64,000 nucleotides of DNA from Betaproteobacteria bacterium HGW-Betaproteobacteria-7 (GTDB taxonomy: Bacteria; Pseudomonadota; Gammaproteobacteria; Burkholderiales; Rhodocyclaceae): assembly GCA_002840765.1 (NCBI GenBank), contig PHCE01000005.1:124001-188000 (forward strand), written 5' to 3'. The translations under genes were made by a program, and so were the position numbers. Below, piece after piece: positions 44,270 through 58,317 of the stretch. The notes below the pieces were generated by a model that was not told the DNA's origin, did no database searches, and saw only the letters and a list, made by a program, of their open reading frames with translations. Position 1 is the stretch's first letter. The number at the start of each line of letters is the position of its first letter.

Positions 44270-44742
44270 TACTTGCACTCCTCGAGCAGCTTGTCGATCT
44301 CTTCCGGATGCATGTGGCTGCACATCGAGCGGTTATTGACGATCATCACCGGCGCATCACCGCAGGCGCCCATGCACTCGCCTTCCTTGAGCGTGAACTT
44401 GCCATCGGCCGTGGTTTCGCCGAAGCCGATACCGAGCTTCTGCTTCACGTACTCGCCGGCGTGATAGCCACCGGACAGGGCGCACGGCAGATTGGTGCAC
44501 ACCGTGATCTTGTACTTGCCGACCGGCTTCAGGTCGTACATGTTGTAGAAGGACGCTACCTCATAGGCAGCGATCGGGGCCATGCCGAGATAGTGGGCGA
44601 CGGCCTCGATGGCTTCGCCGGACAACCAGCCCTTCTCTTCCTGGGCATGCGCCAGGCAGGCCATGACAGCAGATTGTTGATGGGCGGCGGGGTACTTGGC
44701 GACCTCGCGGGCAAATTTCTCTAGGGTCTGGGCGGCAAACAT
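44269..44742 (-). CDS. nuoE: NADH-quinone oxidoreductase subunit E
   Basis: A 157-residue thioredoxin-like subunit with the 2Fe-2S cluster N1a, bound by CTNLPC and [13 protein letters not shown]. It pairs with NuoF in the NADH dehydrogenase module. One base overlaps with each neighbour. Confidence 0.97.
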   Translation of the reverse strand: MFAAQTLEKFAREVAKYPAAHQQSAVMACLAHAQEEKGWLSGEAIEAVAHYLGMAPIAAYEVASFYNMYDLKPVGKYKITVCTNLPCALSGGYHAGEYVKQKLGIGFGETTADGKFTLKEGECMGACGDAPVMIVNNRSMCSHMHPEEIDKLLEECK

Positions 44743-45995
44743 CAGCGGTCAATCTCGCCAAAAACAATATCCTGGGAACCGATGATCGTGACGACGTCGG
44801 CAATCATGTGGCCACGCGACATTTCATCCATGCCCTGCAGATGAACGTAGCCCGGGGCGCGAATCTTCATGCGGTAGGGCTTGTTGGCACCATCGGAAAT
44901 GAAATAGATGCCAAACTCGCCCTTCGGATGCTCAATGGCGGCATAAGCTTCGCCCGCCGGCACGTGAATGCCTTCGGTGAACAGCTTGAAGTGGTGGATC
45001 AGCTCTTCCATGTTCGACTTCATCGCCTCGCGGCTGGGAGGTGCGACCTTGTGGTTATCGGTGATTACCGGGCCGGGGTTCTTGCGCAGCCAGTCGATGC
45101 ACTGCTTGATGATGCTGTTGGACTGGAGCATCTCTTCCATGCGCACCAGATAGCGGTCATAACAATCGCCATTGACACCCACCGGAATATCGAAATCGAC
45201 CTTGTCGTAGGCTGCATAGGGCTGCTTCTTGCGCAGATCCCAGGCAAAGCCCGATCCGCGCAGCATGGCGCCGGTAAAGCCCATCTGCAGCGCCCGTTCC
45301 GGCGAAACAACACCAACGTCAACCAGCCGCTGCTTCCAGATCCGGTTGTCGGTCAACAGCGTATGGTACTCACTGTGATACTTCGGGAAGCGGTTGGTGA
45401 AGTCTTCGAGGAAATCGAGCAGCGAGCCGCTGCGATTTTCGTTCAGTTCGCCGGCCTTCTTGGCACTGGTCCAGGTCGACTCCTTGTACTGCGGCATGCG
45501 ATCCGGCAGATCGCGATAAACGCCGCCCGGACGGTAGTAGGCTGCGTGCATGCGCGCACCGGAAACCGCCTCGTAGGCATCCATCAGGTCTTCGCGTTCG
45601 CGGAAGGTGTACAGCGCCATGGTCATCGCCCCGACGTCGAGGGCGTGACAGCCGATCCACAACAGGTGATTGAGGATGCGCGTCACTTCGTCGAACATCG
45701 TGCGGATGTACTTGCCGCGTTCGGGCACCTCGATACCCAGCAGCTTCTCGGTAGCCAGGCAGTACGCGTGCTCGTTGCACATCATCGACACGTAGTCGAG
45801 GCGATCCATGTACGGCACCGACTGGACCCAGGTGCGGGTCTCGGCCAGTTTTTCGGTGGCGCGATGCAGCAGACCGATGTGCGGGTCGGCGCGCTGGACA
45901 ACTTCGCCGTCCAGTTCCAGCACCATACGCAGCACGCCGTGGGCCGCCGGGTGTTGCGGACCGAAGTTGAGGGTGTAATTGCGGATATCAGCCAT
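44742..45995 (-). CDS. nuoD: NADH-quinone oxidoreductase subunit D
   Basis: A 417-residue 49-kDa-type subunit, related to hydrogenase large subunits, lining the quinone cavity. The N-terminus [31 protein letters not shown] and the [27 protein letters not shown] stretch are diagnostic. The ATG at 45995 lies eight bases inside the end of nuoC. The long upstream frame inside nuoC is a shadow. Confidence 0.97.
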   Translation of the reverse strand: MADIRNYTLNFGPQHPAAHGVLRMVLELDGEVVQRADPHIGLLHRATEKLAETRTWVQSVPYMDRLDYVSMMCNEHAYCLATEKLLGIEVPERGKYIRTMFDEVTRILNHLLWIGCHALDVGAMTMALYTFREREDLMDAYEAVSGARMHAAYYRPGGVYRDLPDRMPQYKESTWTSAKKAGELNENRSGSLLDFLEDFTNRFPKYHSEYHTLLTDNRIWKQRLVDVGVVSPERALQMGFTGAMLRGSGFAWDLRKKQPYAAYDKVDFDIPVGVNGDCYDRYLVRMEEMLQSNSIIKQCIDWLRKNPGPVITDNHKVAPPSREAMKSNMEELIHHFKLFTEGIHVPAGEAYAAIEHPKGEFGIYFISDGANKPYRMKIRAPGYVHLQGMDEMSRGHMIADVVTIIGSQDIVFGEIDR

Positions 45996-46593
45996 GTGCC
46001 GGGTCCCCGTAGGAGTCTTCGCGGACGATGCGCGGGGTGTTTTCGCGCGGTTCGATGGTGACCGGCTGGTAAATGACCCGTCCTTGATCCGGGTCATAAC
46101 GCATTTCAACGTTGCCGGTGATCGGGAAATCCTTGCGGAACGGATGGCCGATGAAACCATAATCGGTCAGGATGCGCCGCAGATCGTCGTGACCGACGAA
46201 GGCGATGCCATAGAGATCGAAGGCCTCGCGCTCGAACCAGTTGACGCTGTTCCAGACGCCGGTCAGCGAGTCAATGGCGGGAAAATCGTCATCCTCGGCA
46301 AAGACGCGAACGCGCAAGCGCCAGTTGTGCGCCATCGACAACAGGTGCGAGACGGCGGCGAAACGACGACCCTGCCAAGCGCCATCACCATAGGTCGAAT
46401 AATCGACGCCACAGAGATCAATCATTTCCTCAAACGCGAGATCCTCGCTATCGCGCAAGGCGGTCATCACGCCAAGATAGTCGGCAGCACCGACTTCGAT
46501 GGTTAGTTCCCCGAGAGCCAGCTTGAGCGACGTGATCTTGTCGCCAAAGTGCCTCTGCAGGTTTTGGCTGAGCGTTTCCAGCTTGGCAGACAT
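45988..46593 (-). CDS. nuoC: NADH-quinone oxidoreductase subunit C
   Basis: A 201-residue 30-kDa-type subunit. [27 protein letters not shown] and [19 protein letters not shown] are the family signature. It scaffolds NuoD and NuoI in the connecting fragment. It is separate from nuoD, as in most betaproteobacteria, not fused as in enterobacteria. Confidence 0.97.
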   Translation of the reverse strand: MSAKLETLSQNLQRHFGDKITSLKLALGELTIEVGAADYLGVMTALRDSEDLAFEEMIDLCGVDYSTYGDGAWQGRRFAAVSHLLSMAHNWRLRVRVFAEDDDFPAIDSLTGVWNSVNWFEREAFDLYGIAFVGHDDLRRILTDYGFIGHPFRKDFPITGNVEMRYDPDQGRVIYQPVTIEPRENTPRIVREDSYGDPAHG

Positions 46594-46611
46594 ATGAATC
46601 AGCCTCGACGA

Positions 46612-47088
46612 TTAACGAGCGATGGTATTGGTACGGCGAATCTTGTTTTGCAGCTGGATGATGCCGTAGATCAGCGCTTCGGCAGTCGGCGGGCAGCCGG
46701 GAACATAGATGTCGACAGGAACGATGCGGTCGCAGCCGCGCACGACGGAATAGGAGTAGTGATAGTAGCCACCGCCGTTGGCACAGGAGCCCATCGAGAT
46801 CACCCAGCGCGGCTCGGCCATCTGGTCGTAAACCTTGCGCAGGGCGGGCGCCATCTTGTTGGTCAGCGTACCGGCGACGATCATCACGTCGGACTGGCGC
46901 GGGCTCGGGCGAAAAACGACGCCGAAACGGTCGAGGTCATAACGCGAGCAACCGGCATGAATCATTTCGACGGCGCAACAGGCCAGACCGAAAGTCATCG
47001 GCCACATCGAGCCGGTGCGCATGTAATTGATCAACTTGTCCGCACTGGTCGTGACGAAGCCTTCCTGGAGGATGCCTTCAATAGCCAT
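46612..47088 (-). CDS. nuoB: NADH-quinone oxidoreductase subunit B
   Basis: A 158-residue subunit that holds the terminal 4Fe-4S cluster N2. The cysteines lie in [29 protein letters not shown] and [11 protein letters not shown]. It passes electrons to quinone at the NuoB/D/H interface. Confidence 0.97.
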   Translation of the reverse strand: MAIEGILQEGFVTTSADKLINYMRTGSMWPMTFGLACCAVEMIHAGCSRYDLDRFGVVFRPSPRQSDVMIVAGTLTNKMAPALRKVYDQMAEPRWVISMGSCANGGGYYHYSYSVVRGCDRIVPVDIYVPGCPPTAEALIYGIIQLQNKIRRTNTIAR

Positions 47089-47091
47089 GCC

Positions 47092-47463
47092 TTACTCCCA
47101 CTCAAGCGCGCCCTTGGCCCAGGCGTAAATATCGCCCAAAGCCAGGATGCCCATGAAGATCAACATTTCGACGAAGCCGAAAATCTTCAGCGAATCGAGC
47201 GAGACCATGTCCGAGAAGACAACCGCCCACGGAACGAGGAAGGCAATTTCCAGATCGAACAGGATGAAAAGGATGGCTATGAGGTAATAGCGCACGTCGA
47301 ACTTCATGCGCGCATCCTCGAATGCCTCGAAGCCGCACTCGTAGGGCGAGAGCTTTTCGGGATCGGGATTCTGCGGAGCGAGGACAAACCCCATGGCAAT
47401 CGGCAGTACGCCGATCGCAACCCCCACCAGCACGAACATCAGGATCGGAAAATACGCTTCCAT
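47092..47463 (-). CDS. nuoA: NADH-quinone oxidoreductase subunit A
   Basis: A 123-residue membrane subunit with three helices. [42 protein letters not shown] is the conserved core. First gene of the nuo operon. The 64-base gap to the tRNA gene contains two copies of CTGACAAT 12 bases apart (47477-47484 and 47489-47496 on the + strand), which may be part of its promoter or a regulator site. Confidence 0.97.
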   Translation of the reverse strand: MEAYFPILMFVLVGVAIGVLPIAMGFVLAPQNPDPEKLSPYECGFEAFEDARMKFDVRYYLIAILFILFDLEIAFLVPWAVVFSDMVSLDSLKIFGFVEMLIFMGILALGDIYAWAKGALEWE

Positions 47464-47527
47464 AACCCGCCGCCAAATTGTCAGTTTTATTGTCAGAGAC
47501 AGCCGGTTGTACGACCACTCCGGTTAT

Positions 47528-47612
47528 TGGTGCCGACGGCGAGACTCGAACTCGCACAGCTTGCGCCACTACCCCCTCAAGATAGCGTGTCTACCAATTT
47601 CACCACGTCGGC
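47528..47612 (-). tRNA. tRNA-Leu (anticodon GAG)
   Basis: An 85-nucleotide class II tRNA. The acceptor stem GCCGACG pairs with CGTCGGC and is followed by the encoded ACCA end. The anticodon stem CTATC/GGTAG encloses the loop TTGAGGG, with anticodon GAG. The extra arm TGGCGCAAGCTGT and T-arm GCGAGTTCGAGTCTCGC are well formed. It reads CUC/CUU leucine codons. Placement between secG and nuoA is common in betaproteobacteria. Confidence 0.97.
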
Positions 47613-47665
47613 ACTACTTTTTTGACTCACCCGGCGAGGGATTGCTGCCAGGCAAATCACTTGCG

Positions 47666-48037
47666 TTACTTCGGAATATCTTTCGCCCGGGAACCCGCAT
47701 CAACAGGAGTCTTCGACGACTCACCGGCGCTCTCGGCGGGTGCCGAAACAGGCTGCGATTGTACCGTCTCCTGCATCACACTGCCAGTCGTTTTTACGGT
47801 ATTCGAGGCAATGTAAGCGAGTGTCAGACTGGTGGCAAAAAACACGGCTGCCAGCACACCTGTCGTCCGGCTAAGGAAATTTGCCGACCCCGTGGCACCG
47901 AACAGACTGCCCGACGAACCACTGCCGAAAGCCGCCCCCATGTCGGCACCCTTGCCGTGCTGCATCAGCACCAGCACGATGATCGCCAGCGCCACCAGAA
48001 TATGAACCGTCAAAACAACTGAAAAAAGCCAACTCAT
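47666..48037 (-). CDS. secG: Preprotein translocase subunit SecG
   Basis: A 123-residue inner-membrane protein with two helices (about 2-22 and 54-76). HILVALAIIVLVLMQHGKGADMGAAFGSGSSGSLFGATGSANFLSR is the SecG core. The C-terminal tail is polar and Ser/Ala rich. SecG assists SecYE during SecA-driven export. It follows tpiA by 12 bases. Confidence 0.96.
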   Translation of the reverse strand: MSWLFSVVLTVHILVALAIIVLVLMQHGKGADMGAAFGSGSSGSLFGATGSANFLSRTTGVLAAVFFATSLTLAYIASNTVKTTGSVMQETVQSQPVSAPAESAGESSKTPVDAGSRAKDIPK

Positions 48038-48049
48038 CTTTACCGCCTA

Positions 48050-48799
48050 TCAATTCGCCGCCTGGCAAATTGCCAGAAAGTCGTCCGCCACCAGCGCCGC
48101 CCCACCGATCAGACCACCGTCGATATCAGCCTGCGCAAACAATTCCGCTGCATTCCCCGGCTTGACGCTACCGCCATAAAGAATGCACATCACTTCCGCC
48201 ACCGCCGCATCCGCCTCGGCCAACTGGGCACGAATGGCGGCATGCACCTCCTGGGCCTGAGCCGGCGAAGCGGTCACCCCGGTGCCGATTGCCCAGACCG
48301 GCTCGTAGGCCAGCACGGCTGCGCGCATCGCAGCGATGCCGACACGGTCAATAACCGCTGACAACTGCCGCGCCACCACTTCAAAGGTCGCCCCGGCCTC
48401 GCGCTCGGCCAGTGTTTCGCCGATACAAAGCACCGGTATCAGACCAGCCGCCTGCGCGGCAGCAAACTTGGCCGCCACAACCGAGTCACCTTCACCAAAC
48501 AGATTACGCCGTTCGGAATGACCAACCAGGACATGGCTACAGCCAAAGTCCTTCAGCATCCCCGCCGACACTTCGCCGGTGTAGGCACCCTCGGCAAACT
48601 CGCTGAGCGTCTGCGCCCCCCAAGCCAGCCGCGAACCCGCCAGCGCTCCCTGCAACTGCCCCAGATACGGGAAAGGGGCAAAGACCGCCACATCGCAGGT
48701 CACCCCGTCGCTTCCCGCCACAACCCGCTCCAGCAGCAGCGCATTGCGCTGCAGACTGCCGAACATTTTCCAGTTTCCGGCGACAAGCTTTTTACGCAT
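48050..48799 (-). CDS. tpiA: Triosephosphate isomerase
   Basis: A 249-residue TIM-barrel enzyme interconverting dihydroxyacetone phosphate and glyceraldehyde 3-phosphate. Marks: KLVAGNWKMFGS at the N-terminus (Lys), CSHVLVGHSERR (His electrophile) and AYEPVWAIGTG (catalytic Glu). The C-terminal phosphate loop ILYGGSVKPGNA is present. Confidence 0.97.
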   Translation of the reverse strand: MRKKLVAGNWKMFGSLQRNALLLERVVAGSDGVTCDVAVFAPFPYLGQLQGALAGSRLAWGAQTLSEFAEGAYTGEVSAGMLKDFGCSHVLVGHSERRNLFGEGDSVVAAKFAAAQAAGLIPVLCIGETLAEREAGATFEVVARQLSAVIDRVGIAAMRAAVLAYEPVWAIGTGVTASPAQAQEVHAAIRAQLAEADAAVAEVMCILYGGSVKPGNAAELFAQADIDGGLIGGAALVADDFLAICQAAN

Positions 48800-48878
48800 G
48801 GGGATAGCCGTTTGGTTGGCGAAAAACCTGTCGATTATAGCGTTGCGTAAAACAACCGGTCAAGATTGGCGCACGCCA

Positions 48879-50237
48879 TCAAATCTGTTCCACTGCCTGG
48901 CGAACGATCATCGCCAGCTGTTCGGCCACGGCGCCGACCTCGCTCGCCTCCTCACCCTCAACCATCACCCGCAACAGCGGCTCGGTACCCGAAGCGCGCA
49001 AAAGGACCCGGCCACGTCCATTCATGCGCGCTTCGACAAGAGCCAGACCATCGGCGATACGCACATCGTTCTGCCACGGAAAACCCTTGCTCATCGGCAC
49101 ATTGATCAGCTTCTGCGGATAGAGGACCAACTCGCCGAGCAAGCCCTGCAGATCGCCCCCCGCCTCACGCAATGCAGCCAGCACCTGCAGGGCAGCCACC
49201 GTACCGTCGCCGGTCGTATGGCGATCGAGAGCCAGGATATGGCCGGAGTTTTCACCACCGTAGAGCCACCCCTTCTCATTCAGCATTTCGACAACATAGC
49301 GATCGCCGACCGCCGCGCGGCCAAAGGGAACACCCATCCTGGCCAGCGCATGCTCCAGCGCCAAGTTGGTCATCAACGTTCCGGCGACGCCCTTGACCGG
49401 TGCCAGGCGGGCCCGGCTACGGACGATGGCGAAGAGCAACTGGTCGCCATCGTAAAGATTGCCGCGGGCATCGACCATCTGGATGCGGTCGGCGTCACCA
49501 TCAAGGGCGATACCGAGGTCGGCGCCGTTGGCCAGCACGGCCTGCGCCAGTGCCTGCGGCGCCGTCGCCCCGCAACCATCGTTGATATTCAGGCCATTCG
49601 GCTGGACGCCGATGCTGATCACCTCGGCACCCAGTTCATGAAAAACGCTCGGCGCCGTGTGATAGGCGGCCCCATGGGCGCAATCAACGACAATTTTCAG
49701 GCCGCGCAGGTCGAGATCGTTGGGAAAGGTGCTCTTGCAGAACTCGATGTAGCGACCGCGCGCATCCTCGATGCGCCGAACCCGCCCAAGATCGGCGGCA
49801 GAGACACAGGTGATGGGTTGATCGATCTGGGCTTCGATGGCCCGTTCGATATCATCGGGCAGCTTGGTACCTTGCGCCGAGAAGAACTTGATCCCGTTGT
49901 CGTAGTAAGGATTGTGCGAAGCGGAAATGACGATGCCGGCCTGCAGGCGCAGCGCCCGGGTCAGGTAGGCAACAGCTGGCGTCGGCAGCGGGCCGACCAG
50001 GCTGACGTCCACGCCGGCAGCGCAGAAACCCGCCTCAAGCGCCGATTCCAGCATGTAACCGGAAAGCCGGGTGTCCTTGCCGATCAGCACCTGCGGCCGT
50101 TCGCCGCCGGGCATCGCATACTCGCCCAACAATACGCGCCCGGCTGCATAACCAAGGCGCATGACAAAATCCGGCGTGATCGGCGCTTGACCGACACGAC
50201 CGCGCACCCCGTCGGTGCCAAAATACTTTCTGCTCAT
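48879..50237 (-). CDS. glmM: Phosphoglucosamine mutase
   Basis: A 452-residue enzyme that converts glucosamine 6-phosphate to glucosamine 1-phosphate for UDP-GlcNAc, feeding peptidoglycan and lipopolysaccharide. [13 protein letters not shown], the phosphoserine loop [15 protein letters not shown] and the metal loop [12 protein letters not shown] are present. It overlaps folP by four bases. Confidence 0.97.
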   Translation of the reverse strand: MSRKYFGTDGVRGRVGQAPITPDFVMRLGYAAGRVLLGEYAMPGGERPQVLIGKDTRLSGYMLESALEAGFCAAGVDVSLVGPLPTPAVAYLTRALRLQAGIVISASHNPYYDNGIKFFSAQGTKLPDDIERAIEAQIDQPITCVSAADLGRVRRIEDARGRYIEFCKSTFPNDLDLRGLKIVVDCAHGAAYHTAPSVFHELGAEVISIGVQPNGLNINDGCGATAPQALAQAVLANGADLGIALDGDADRIQMVDARGNLYDGDQLLFAIVRSRARLAPVKGVAGTLMTNLALEHALARMGVPFGRAAVGDRYVVEMLNEKGWLYGGENSGHILALDRHTTGDGTVAALQVLAALREAGGDLQGLLGELVLYPQKLINVPMSKGFPWQNDVRIADGLALVEARMNGRGRVLLRASGTEPLLRVMVEGEEASEVGAVAEQLAMIVRQAVEQI

Positions 50238-51070
50238 TGTTCTTCTCCTTGCTCCATCGCCGCCCAGACGGCCAACGCATCGCGAGTCGCCGCCACATCA
50301 TGAACACGTAATATTTTCGCACCCTTTGCCGCCGCCAGCACTGCCGCCGCGATGCTGGCCGCCATGCGTTCATCCACCGGACGCCCGGTAATCGCACCGA
50401 GCATGGACTTGCGCGAGACGCCAACCAACAGGGGCAGATTATCGACCGTCATTGCCGCCATGGCGCGGAAAAGCGCCACGTTATGCTCCAAGGACTTGCC
50501 AAAGCCAAATCCGGGATCGAGCACCAGGCGTTCATCGGCGATACCGGCCCGACGACAGCGCGCCACCGCCGACGCCAGGAAATCGCGCACTTCGCCGACG
50601 ACATTCATGTATTGAGGGTCCTGCTGCATGGTTCCCGGCTCACCGCGCATATGCATCAGACAGATGGCGCAATCGCTGGCGGCTACGGCAGCCAGCGCCT
50701 CCGGGCGAAGCATTGCCGAAATGTCGTTGATCATCGCCGCACCGGCCGCCAGGGAGGCGCGCATGACCGCCGGCTTGTAGGTATCGACCGAAAGCGGGAT
50801 ATTCCAGGTTTTCAGTTCTTCGAGGACAGGCAGCAGGCGGCGCAATTCCTCGTCTTCCGGCGTCGGTATCGCCCCCGGACGCGATGATTCGGCCCCGATG
50901 TCAAGAATGTCAGCACCGGCATCGCGCTGAACACGGGCATGGGCAATGGCACGTTCGAGGTCGCCAAGCAAGCCGTCGCCGGAGAAGGAATCCGGCGTCA
51001 GGTTGACGATGCCCATGACCAGTGGGCGTTGCAGGGACAGGCGGTAGGGTCCGCAGTGAATCGTGTTCAT
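50234..51070 (-). CDS. folP: Dihydropteroate synthase
   Basis: A 278-residue TIM-barrel enzyme joining dihydropterin pyrophosphate and p-aminobenzoate; the target of sulfonamides. [26 protein letters not shown] and [13 protein letters not shown] are the conserved loops. The ATG at 51070 is chosen over a TTG six bases upstream. A terminator stem sits just before it. Confidence 0.96.
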   Translation of the reverse strand: MNTIHCGPYRLSLQRPLVMGIVNLTPDSFSGDGLLGDLERAIAHARVQRDAGADILDIGAESSRPGAIPTPEDEELRRLLPVLEELKTWNIPLSVDTYKPAVMRASLAAGAAMINDISAMLRPEALAAVAASDCAICLMHMRGEPGTMQQDPQYMNVVGEVRDFLASAVARCRRAGIADERLVLDPGFGFGKSLEHNVALFRAMAAMTVDNLPLLVGVSRKSMLGAITGRPVDERMAASIAAAVLAAAKGAKILRVHDVAATRDALAVWAAMEQGEEQ

Positions 51071-51079
51071 GAGCAAATG

Positions 51080-51105
51080 AAAAGGCCGGGGAACACCCCC
51101 GGCCT
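51080..51105 (-). terminator. Terminator-like hairpin between ftsH and folP
   Basis: On the - strand AGGCCGGGG-gtgtt-CCCCGGCCT is a nine-base GC stem followed by TTTT. It lies 17 bases after the ftsH stop and 12 bases before the folP start, so ftsH transcripts should mostly end here and read-through would feed folP-glmM. Confidence 0.8.
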
Positions 51106-51122
51106 CGATTATCGTGGCAGCA

Positions 51123-53003
51123 TCAGGCCGGCGCTGTCGCGCTCGGCTCGGCGCCCGGGGTGTTGTCCGAAGACGACGGGCGAGTCACGCTCGGGCTCGG
51201 CTTCGGTGGACGGGGCTCCTTGCCGGCCATGATGTCGTCGATCTGCTCGGCATCGATGGTTTCCCACTCAAGCAATGCCTTGGTCATCGCCTCGACCTTG
51301 TCGCGGTTGTCTTCCAGCAACTGCCGGGCCAGCGCGTACTGTTGATCGATGATGCGGCGAATTTCCAGGTCGACCTTCTGCATGGTCGCCTCGGAGACAT
51401 TCTTGTGCTGCGTCACCGAGCGACCGAGGAAGACTTCGCCCTCGTTTTCGCCATAGACCATGACGCCAAGATCGGACATGCCGTAGCGGGTGACCATGTC
51501 GCGCGCCATCGCCGTTGCCCGCTCGAAGTCGTTCGAGGCGCCGGTCGTCATCTGGTTCATGAACAGTTCTTCAGCAATCCGGCCACCGAACAGCACGGCG
51601 ATGCGGCTCAGCAGATACTGGCGGTCATAGGCGTAACGGTCCTGCTCGGGCAACTGCATGGTCAGACCCAGGGCGCGACCACGCGGAATGATGGTGACCT
51701 TGTGCACCGGATCCGACTTCGGCACCAGCTTGGCGACCACGGCGTGACCGGACTCGTGGTAGGCCGTGTTCATCTTCTCATCCTCGGTCATCACCATGCT
51801 GCGGCGCTCGGCACCCATCATGATCTTGTCCTTGGCCATCTCGAAGTCATCCATGTCCACCAAGCGCTTGTTGCGCCGGGCAGCGAACAGCGCCGCCTCG
51901 TTGACCAAGTTGGCCAGGTCAGCACCGGAGAACCCAGGCGTACCGCGAGCGATGACGTCGGCCTTGACGTCACCGGCGATTGGCACCTTGCGCATGTGCA
52001 CCTTGAGGATTTCCTCGCGGCCGCGGATATCCGGCAGTGGCACGACGACCTGACGGTCGAAGCGGCCTGGCCGTAGCAACGCCGGATCAAGGATGTCCGG
52101 CCGATTGGTGGCGGCAATTACGATGGTGCCGGTATGGCCTTCGAAACCGTCCATTTCGACCAGCAACTGATTCAACGTCTGTTCGCGCTCGTCGTTGCCC
52201 CCACCGAGACCGGCGCCGCGATGACGACCAACAGCATCGATTTCATCGATGAAGATGATGCACGGAGCATGCTTCTTGGCATTCTCGAACATGTCGCGGA
52301 CACGGGCAGCGCCGACACCGACGAACATTTCAACGAAGTCGGAACCGGAAATGCTGAAGAAGGGAACCTTGGCTTCGCCGGCAATCGCCTTGGCCAGCAA
52401 GGTCTTGCCGGTCCCTGGATTGCCGACCATCAGCACACCCTTGGGAATACGGCCACCGAGTTTCTGAAACTTGGAGGGATCGCGCAGGAAATCGACAATT
52501 TCCTGGACTTCTTCCTTAGCCTCATCACAGCCGGCGACATCGGCAAAGGTGATGACATTGGTCGACTCATCCAGCATCCGAGCCTTCGATTTTCCGAAGG
52601 AGAAGGCGCCGCCCTTGCCGCCACCCTGCATCTGGCGCATGAAGAAGATCCAGACGCCAATCAGCAGCAGCATCGGGAACCAGCTGACAAAAATGCTCAT
52701 CAGGAAGGACTGCTCTTCCTCGGGCTTGGCCTCGATCTTGACGCCGTTCTTCAGCAGGTCGGAGACCAGCCACAGGTCGGGTGGCGCGTAAGTTACCAGG
52801 CGCTTGCCTTCGGTGGTCGTCGCCTTCAGCGTCCGACCTTCCATGATCACCTTGCTGACGCGACCCTGCTTTACCTCTTCGAGGAACTGCGAATACTCGA
52901 TCGAACCCTGCGCCACCTGGCGGGTGTTGAACTGATTGAAGACAGTCATCAGCACGAGGCCGATGACGAGCCAGATTGCGAGGTTTTTGAACATGTTGTT
53001 CAA
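51123..53003 (-). CDS. ftsH: ATP-dependent zinc metalloprotease FtsH
   Basis: A 626-residue membrane protease. Two N-terminal helices (about 5-24 and 98-120) flank a periplasmic domain. The AAA module has Walker [13 protein letters not shown] and Walker [10 protein letters not shown], followed by the zinc motif HESGH. The start is a TTG: GGAG lies seven bases before it, whereas the next ATG (52994) is too far from any binding site. It degrades membrane proteins and LpxC-type regulators. It follows rlmE, the usual pair. Confidence 0.96.
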   Translation of the reverse strand: MNNMFKNLAIWLVIGLVLMTVFNQFNTRQVAQGSIEYSQFLEEVKQGRVSKVIMEGRTLKATTTEGKRLVTYAPPDLWLVSDLLKNGVKIEAKPEEEQSFLMSIFVSWFPMLLLIGVWIFFMRQMQGGGKGGAFSFGKSKARMLDESTNVITFADVAGCDEAKEEVQEIVDFLRDPSKFQKLGGRIPKGVLMVGNPGTGKTLLAKAIAGEAKVPFFSISGSDFVEMFVGVGAARVRDMFENAKKHAPCIIFIDEIDAVGRHRGAGLGGGNDEREQTLNQLLVEMDGFEGHTGTIVIAATNRPDILDPALLRPGRFDRQVVVPLPDIRGREEILKVHMRKVPIAGDVKADVIARGTPGFSGADLANLVNEAALFAARRNKRLVDMDDFEMAKDKIMMGAERRSMVMTEDEKMNTAYHESGHAVVAKLVPKSDPVHKVTIIPRGRALGLTMQLPEQDRYAYDRQYLLSRIAVLFGGRIAEELFMNQMTTGASNDFERATAMARDMVTRYGMSDLGVMVYGENEGEVFLGRSVTQHKNVSEATMQKVDLEIRRIIDQQYALARQLLEDNRDKVEAMTKALLEWETIDAEQIDDIMAGKEPRPPKPSPSVTRPSSSDNTPGAEPSATAPA

Positions 53004-53055
53004 GCTTGCTCTCCTTCTACAGCGTCGAGCGATAAAAACGCCATTTTATACACAT

Positions 53056-53676
53056 CTATCCACGTAACACACGGCCGAGCAAATAAAGCTCGGCGCTACG
53101 ATCGCGTGACGCATCGGGCTTGCGCACGGCTACAGTTTTGAACGTCTCACGCATGGAACGGAGAAATGTCTCGTAATCCGTCCCCTGAAAAACTTTGACC
53201 AGAAAAGCGCCATCCGGTTTCAGGTGAGCCCGTGAAAACTCCAGACCCAGTTCCGCCAGGTGCATGATGCGCGCCTGATCGACCAAGGGTACACCGGACA
53301 TATTGGGTGCCATGTCCGACATTACAAGGCCGACCCGCCGTTCGCCGAGCTTTTCTTCAAGTTGGCTCAACACATCTTCCTCACGGAAATCGCCCTGAAT
53401 GAAGTGCACGCCGTGGATCGGCTCCATTTCCAGCAGGTCAAGCGCGAACACCAGACCAGTGTCGCCGACCCGCTTGACCGCCACCTGCGACCAGCCCCCC
53501 GGCGTTGCCCCGAGGTCGACGACGACTTCACCGCGCTTGAGCAGCTGATCCTTGTCGTCCATCTCCATCAGTTTGAAGGCCGCTCGCGAACGCCAGCCTT
53601 CCTTCTTGGCAAGTTGCACGTAAGGGTCGTTCACATGCTCGCGCATCCAGGCTTTGCTGGTTCTGGTTCTTTTCAT
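53056..53676 (-). CDS. rlmE: 23S rRNA (uridine-2'-O-)-methyltransferase RlmE
   Basis: A 206-residue SAM-dependent methyltransferase of the FtsJ family acting on U2552 of 23S r[23 protein letters not shown] is the SAM site, and [11 protein letters not shown] and [12 protein letters not shown] carry catalytic Asp and Lys. Paired with ftsH downstream. Confidence 0.96.
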   Translation of the reverse strand: MKRTRTSKAWMREHVNDPYVQLAKKEGWRSRAAFKLMEMDDKDQLLKRGEVVVDLGATPGGWSQVAVKRVGDTGLVFALDLLEMEPIHGVHFIQGDFREEDVLSQLEEKLGERRVGLVMSDMAPNMSGVPLVDQARIMHLAELGLEFSRAHLKPDGAFLVKVFQGTDYETFLRSMRETFKTVAVRKPDASRDRSAELYLLGRVLRG

Positions 53677-53708
53677 TCTGTAAAATGCCGTTTTTGAAAG
53701 GTTATTCC

Positions 53709-54065
53709 ATGCTGCAATTATCTTCTCTTCAGCGCCGCGAACTACGCGCCCGCGCCCACGAACTGAATCCCGTCGTCTCGATCGCCGAGAGCGGACTCAC
53801 GGAAGGCGTCCTCAAGGAAATCGACGTCTGCCTGAAGGCACACGAATTGATCAAGATCCGCGTCTATGGTGACAGCCGCGACAATCGCCTCGCCTACCTC
53901 GAACAGATTTGCAGCGAACTCGGCGCTGCCCCGGTGCAACATATCGGCAAGCTGCTGGTTGTTTACCGTCCGGCTCCCGTCGATGCGACAGCAGCCCCAA
54001 AGAAACCAGCGCCGCGCCGCCCGGCCAGCGCCCCGCGCAAGACCAAGCGCAGCTTCCAGGGCTGA
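53709..54065 (+). CDS. yhbY: CRM-domain RNA-binding protein YhbY
   Basis: A 118-residue protein: [35 protein letters not shown] and the GxxG-type segment of a CRM domain, plus a Pro/Ala/Lys tail ending [12 protein letters not shown] proteins associate with pre-50S ribosomal subunits. It diverges from rlmE with 32 bases between start codons. The ATG at 53709 gives the family-typical N-terminus. Confidence 0.92.
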   Translation: MLQLSSLQRRELRARAHELNPVVSIAESGLTEGVLKEIDVCLKAHELIKIRVYGDSRDNRLAYLEQICSELGAAPVQHIGKLLVVYRPAPVDATAAPKKPAPRRPASAPRKTKRSFQG

Positions 54066-54527
54066 TCAGCGCAGCCCGCGCCCGCTCCAGACCACCAACC
54101 ACAGGCCCAGCATACTCTGCAGCAGATAGAGGATGCTGGAAACGCCGTGCCAGGTGACGAAGCGGTCGCGCAGCAGGCTCTCCATGACGTCGCGCGGCAA
54201 GGCATCGACCTTCAGTTGCGCCATCAGCGGCTGGATACCGAACAGGCCGCTGGCGGCCAGCACGGCCATGGCGAGTACCAGCCAGAAGACGGCCCGGCCG
54301 AAAACGGCACGCCCCCAGCGAGCGCCGAGAAATAGCAGCAGATAGGCCGCGCCTCCCAGGCCGATCCAGCCGATCAGTGCGAACAGCTTGCCAGCGACGA
54401 CGCCAGCCAACTGGCGATCACCGAGGCTGGCGAAGAGCACCGGTGCCACCAGATAGCCGATTGCCCACAGGCCGCCGACCCACAAGGTCAGAACGGCGAG
54501 GTAGAGGCCCTCGGACAGCTTGCGCAT
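54066..54527 (-). CDS. DUF4149 membrane protein
   Basis: A 153-residue protein with four helices (about 7-28, 46-67, 75-96 and 125-147). YLAVLTLWVGGLWAIGYLVAPVLFASL is the DUF4149 start. Function unknown. It directly abuts the converging yhbY gene and follows greA; this pairing with greA is often seen in betaproteobacteria. Start at MRKLSEG chosen because the longer frame overlaps greA. Confidence 0.85.
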   Translation of the reverse strand: MRKLSEGLYLAVLTLWVGGLWAIGYLVAPVLFASLGDRQLAGVVAGKLFALIGWIGLGGAAYLLLFLGARWGRAVFGRAVFWLVLAMAVLAASGLFGIQPLMAQLKVDALPRDVMESLLRDRFVTWHGVSSILYLLQSMLGLWLVVWSGRGLR

Positions 54528-54552
54528 GATGGGTCGCTGATCGCTGAAAAGA

Positions 54553-55029
54553 TTACTCGTAGCGAACGTCGATGATTTCGTATTCGCGGATACCGCCCGG
54601 CGCCTGCACCTGGGCGATATCACCGGCATACTTGCCGATCATGGCGCGAGCCATCGGCGAGGCCACCGACAGCTTTCCGCTCTTGATGTCAGCCTCGTCC
54701 TCGCCAACGATCTGGTAGGTCACGGCGTCGCCGCTGTCCTGATCCTCGATATCCACAGTCGCGCCAAAAACACAGCGGCCATCGGCATCGAGCAGCTTCG
54801 GATCGATGATCTGGGCATTCGACAGCTTGCCCTCGACTTCCTGAATACGCCCCTCGACAAAGCCCTGGCGTTCCTTGGCCGCGTCATACTCGGCATTCTC
54901 AGAGAGGTCGCCATGCGAGCGCGCTTCGGCGATAGCGGCAATGACTCTGGGGCGTTCGATCGTTTTCAATCGATGCAGTTCGGCGCGGAGTTTTTCAGCA
55001 CCGGCGACGGTCAGCGGAACTTTGCTCAT
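54553..55029 (-). CDS. greA: Transcription elongation factor GreA
   Basis: A 158-residue factor. The N-terminal coiled coil ([55 protein letters not shown]) holds the acidic tip DLSENAEYD, and the C-terminal domain has [10 protein letters not shown] and [10 protein letters not shown]. It stimulates RNA cleavage in backtracked polymerase. A hairpin lies between carB and this gene. Confidence 0.97.
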   Translation of the reverse strand: MSKVPLTVAGAEKLRAELHRLKTIERPRVIAAIAEARSHGDLSENAEYDAAKERQGFVEGRIQEVEGKLSNAQIIDPKLLDADGRCVFGATVDIEDQDSGDAVTYQIVGEDEADIKSGKLSVASPMARAMIGKYAGDIAQVQAPGGIREYEIIDVRYE

Positions 55030-55040
55030 CTTTTCTTCCT

Positions 55041-55085
55041 GCAAAAGCAAACCGCCGGCGCCTGAAAATAGGCGGCCCGGCGGTT
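55041..55085 (-). terminator. Hairpin between carB and greA
   Basis: On the - strand AACCGCCGG pairs with CCGGCGGTT. An inner stem CGCCT/AGGCG sits within, separated by a two-base bulge, and TGCTTTTGC follows. It starts ten bases after the carB stop and stops just upstream of the greA binding site. It probably terminates or attenuates carAB read-through. Confidence 0.65.
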
Positions 55086-55095
55086 CGGGTTAGTT

Positions 55096-58302
<3,207 letters not shown>

Positions 58303-58317
58303 CTTGTATCTCGCTTG

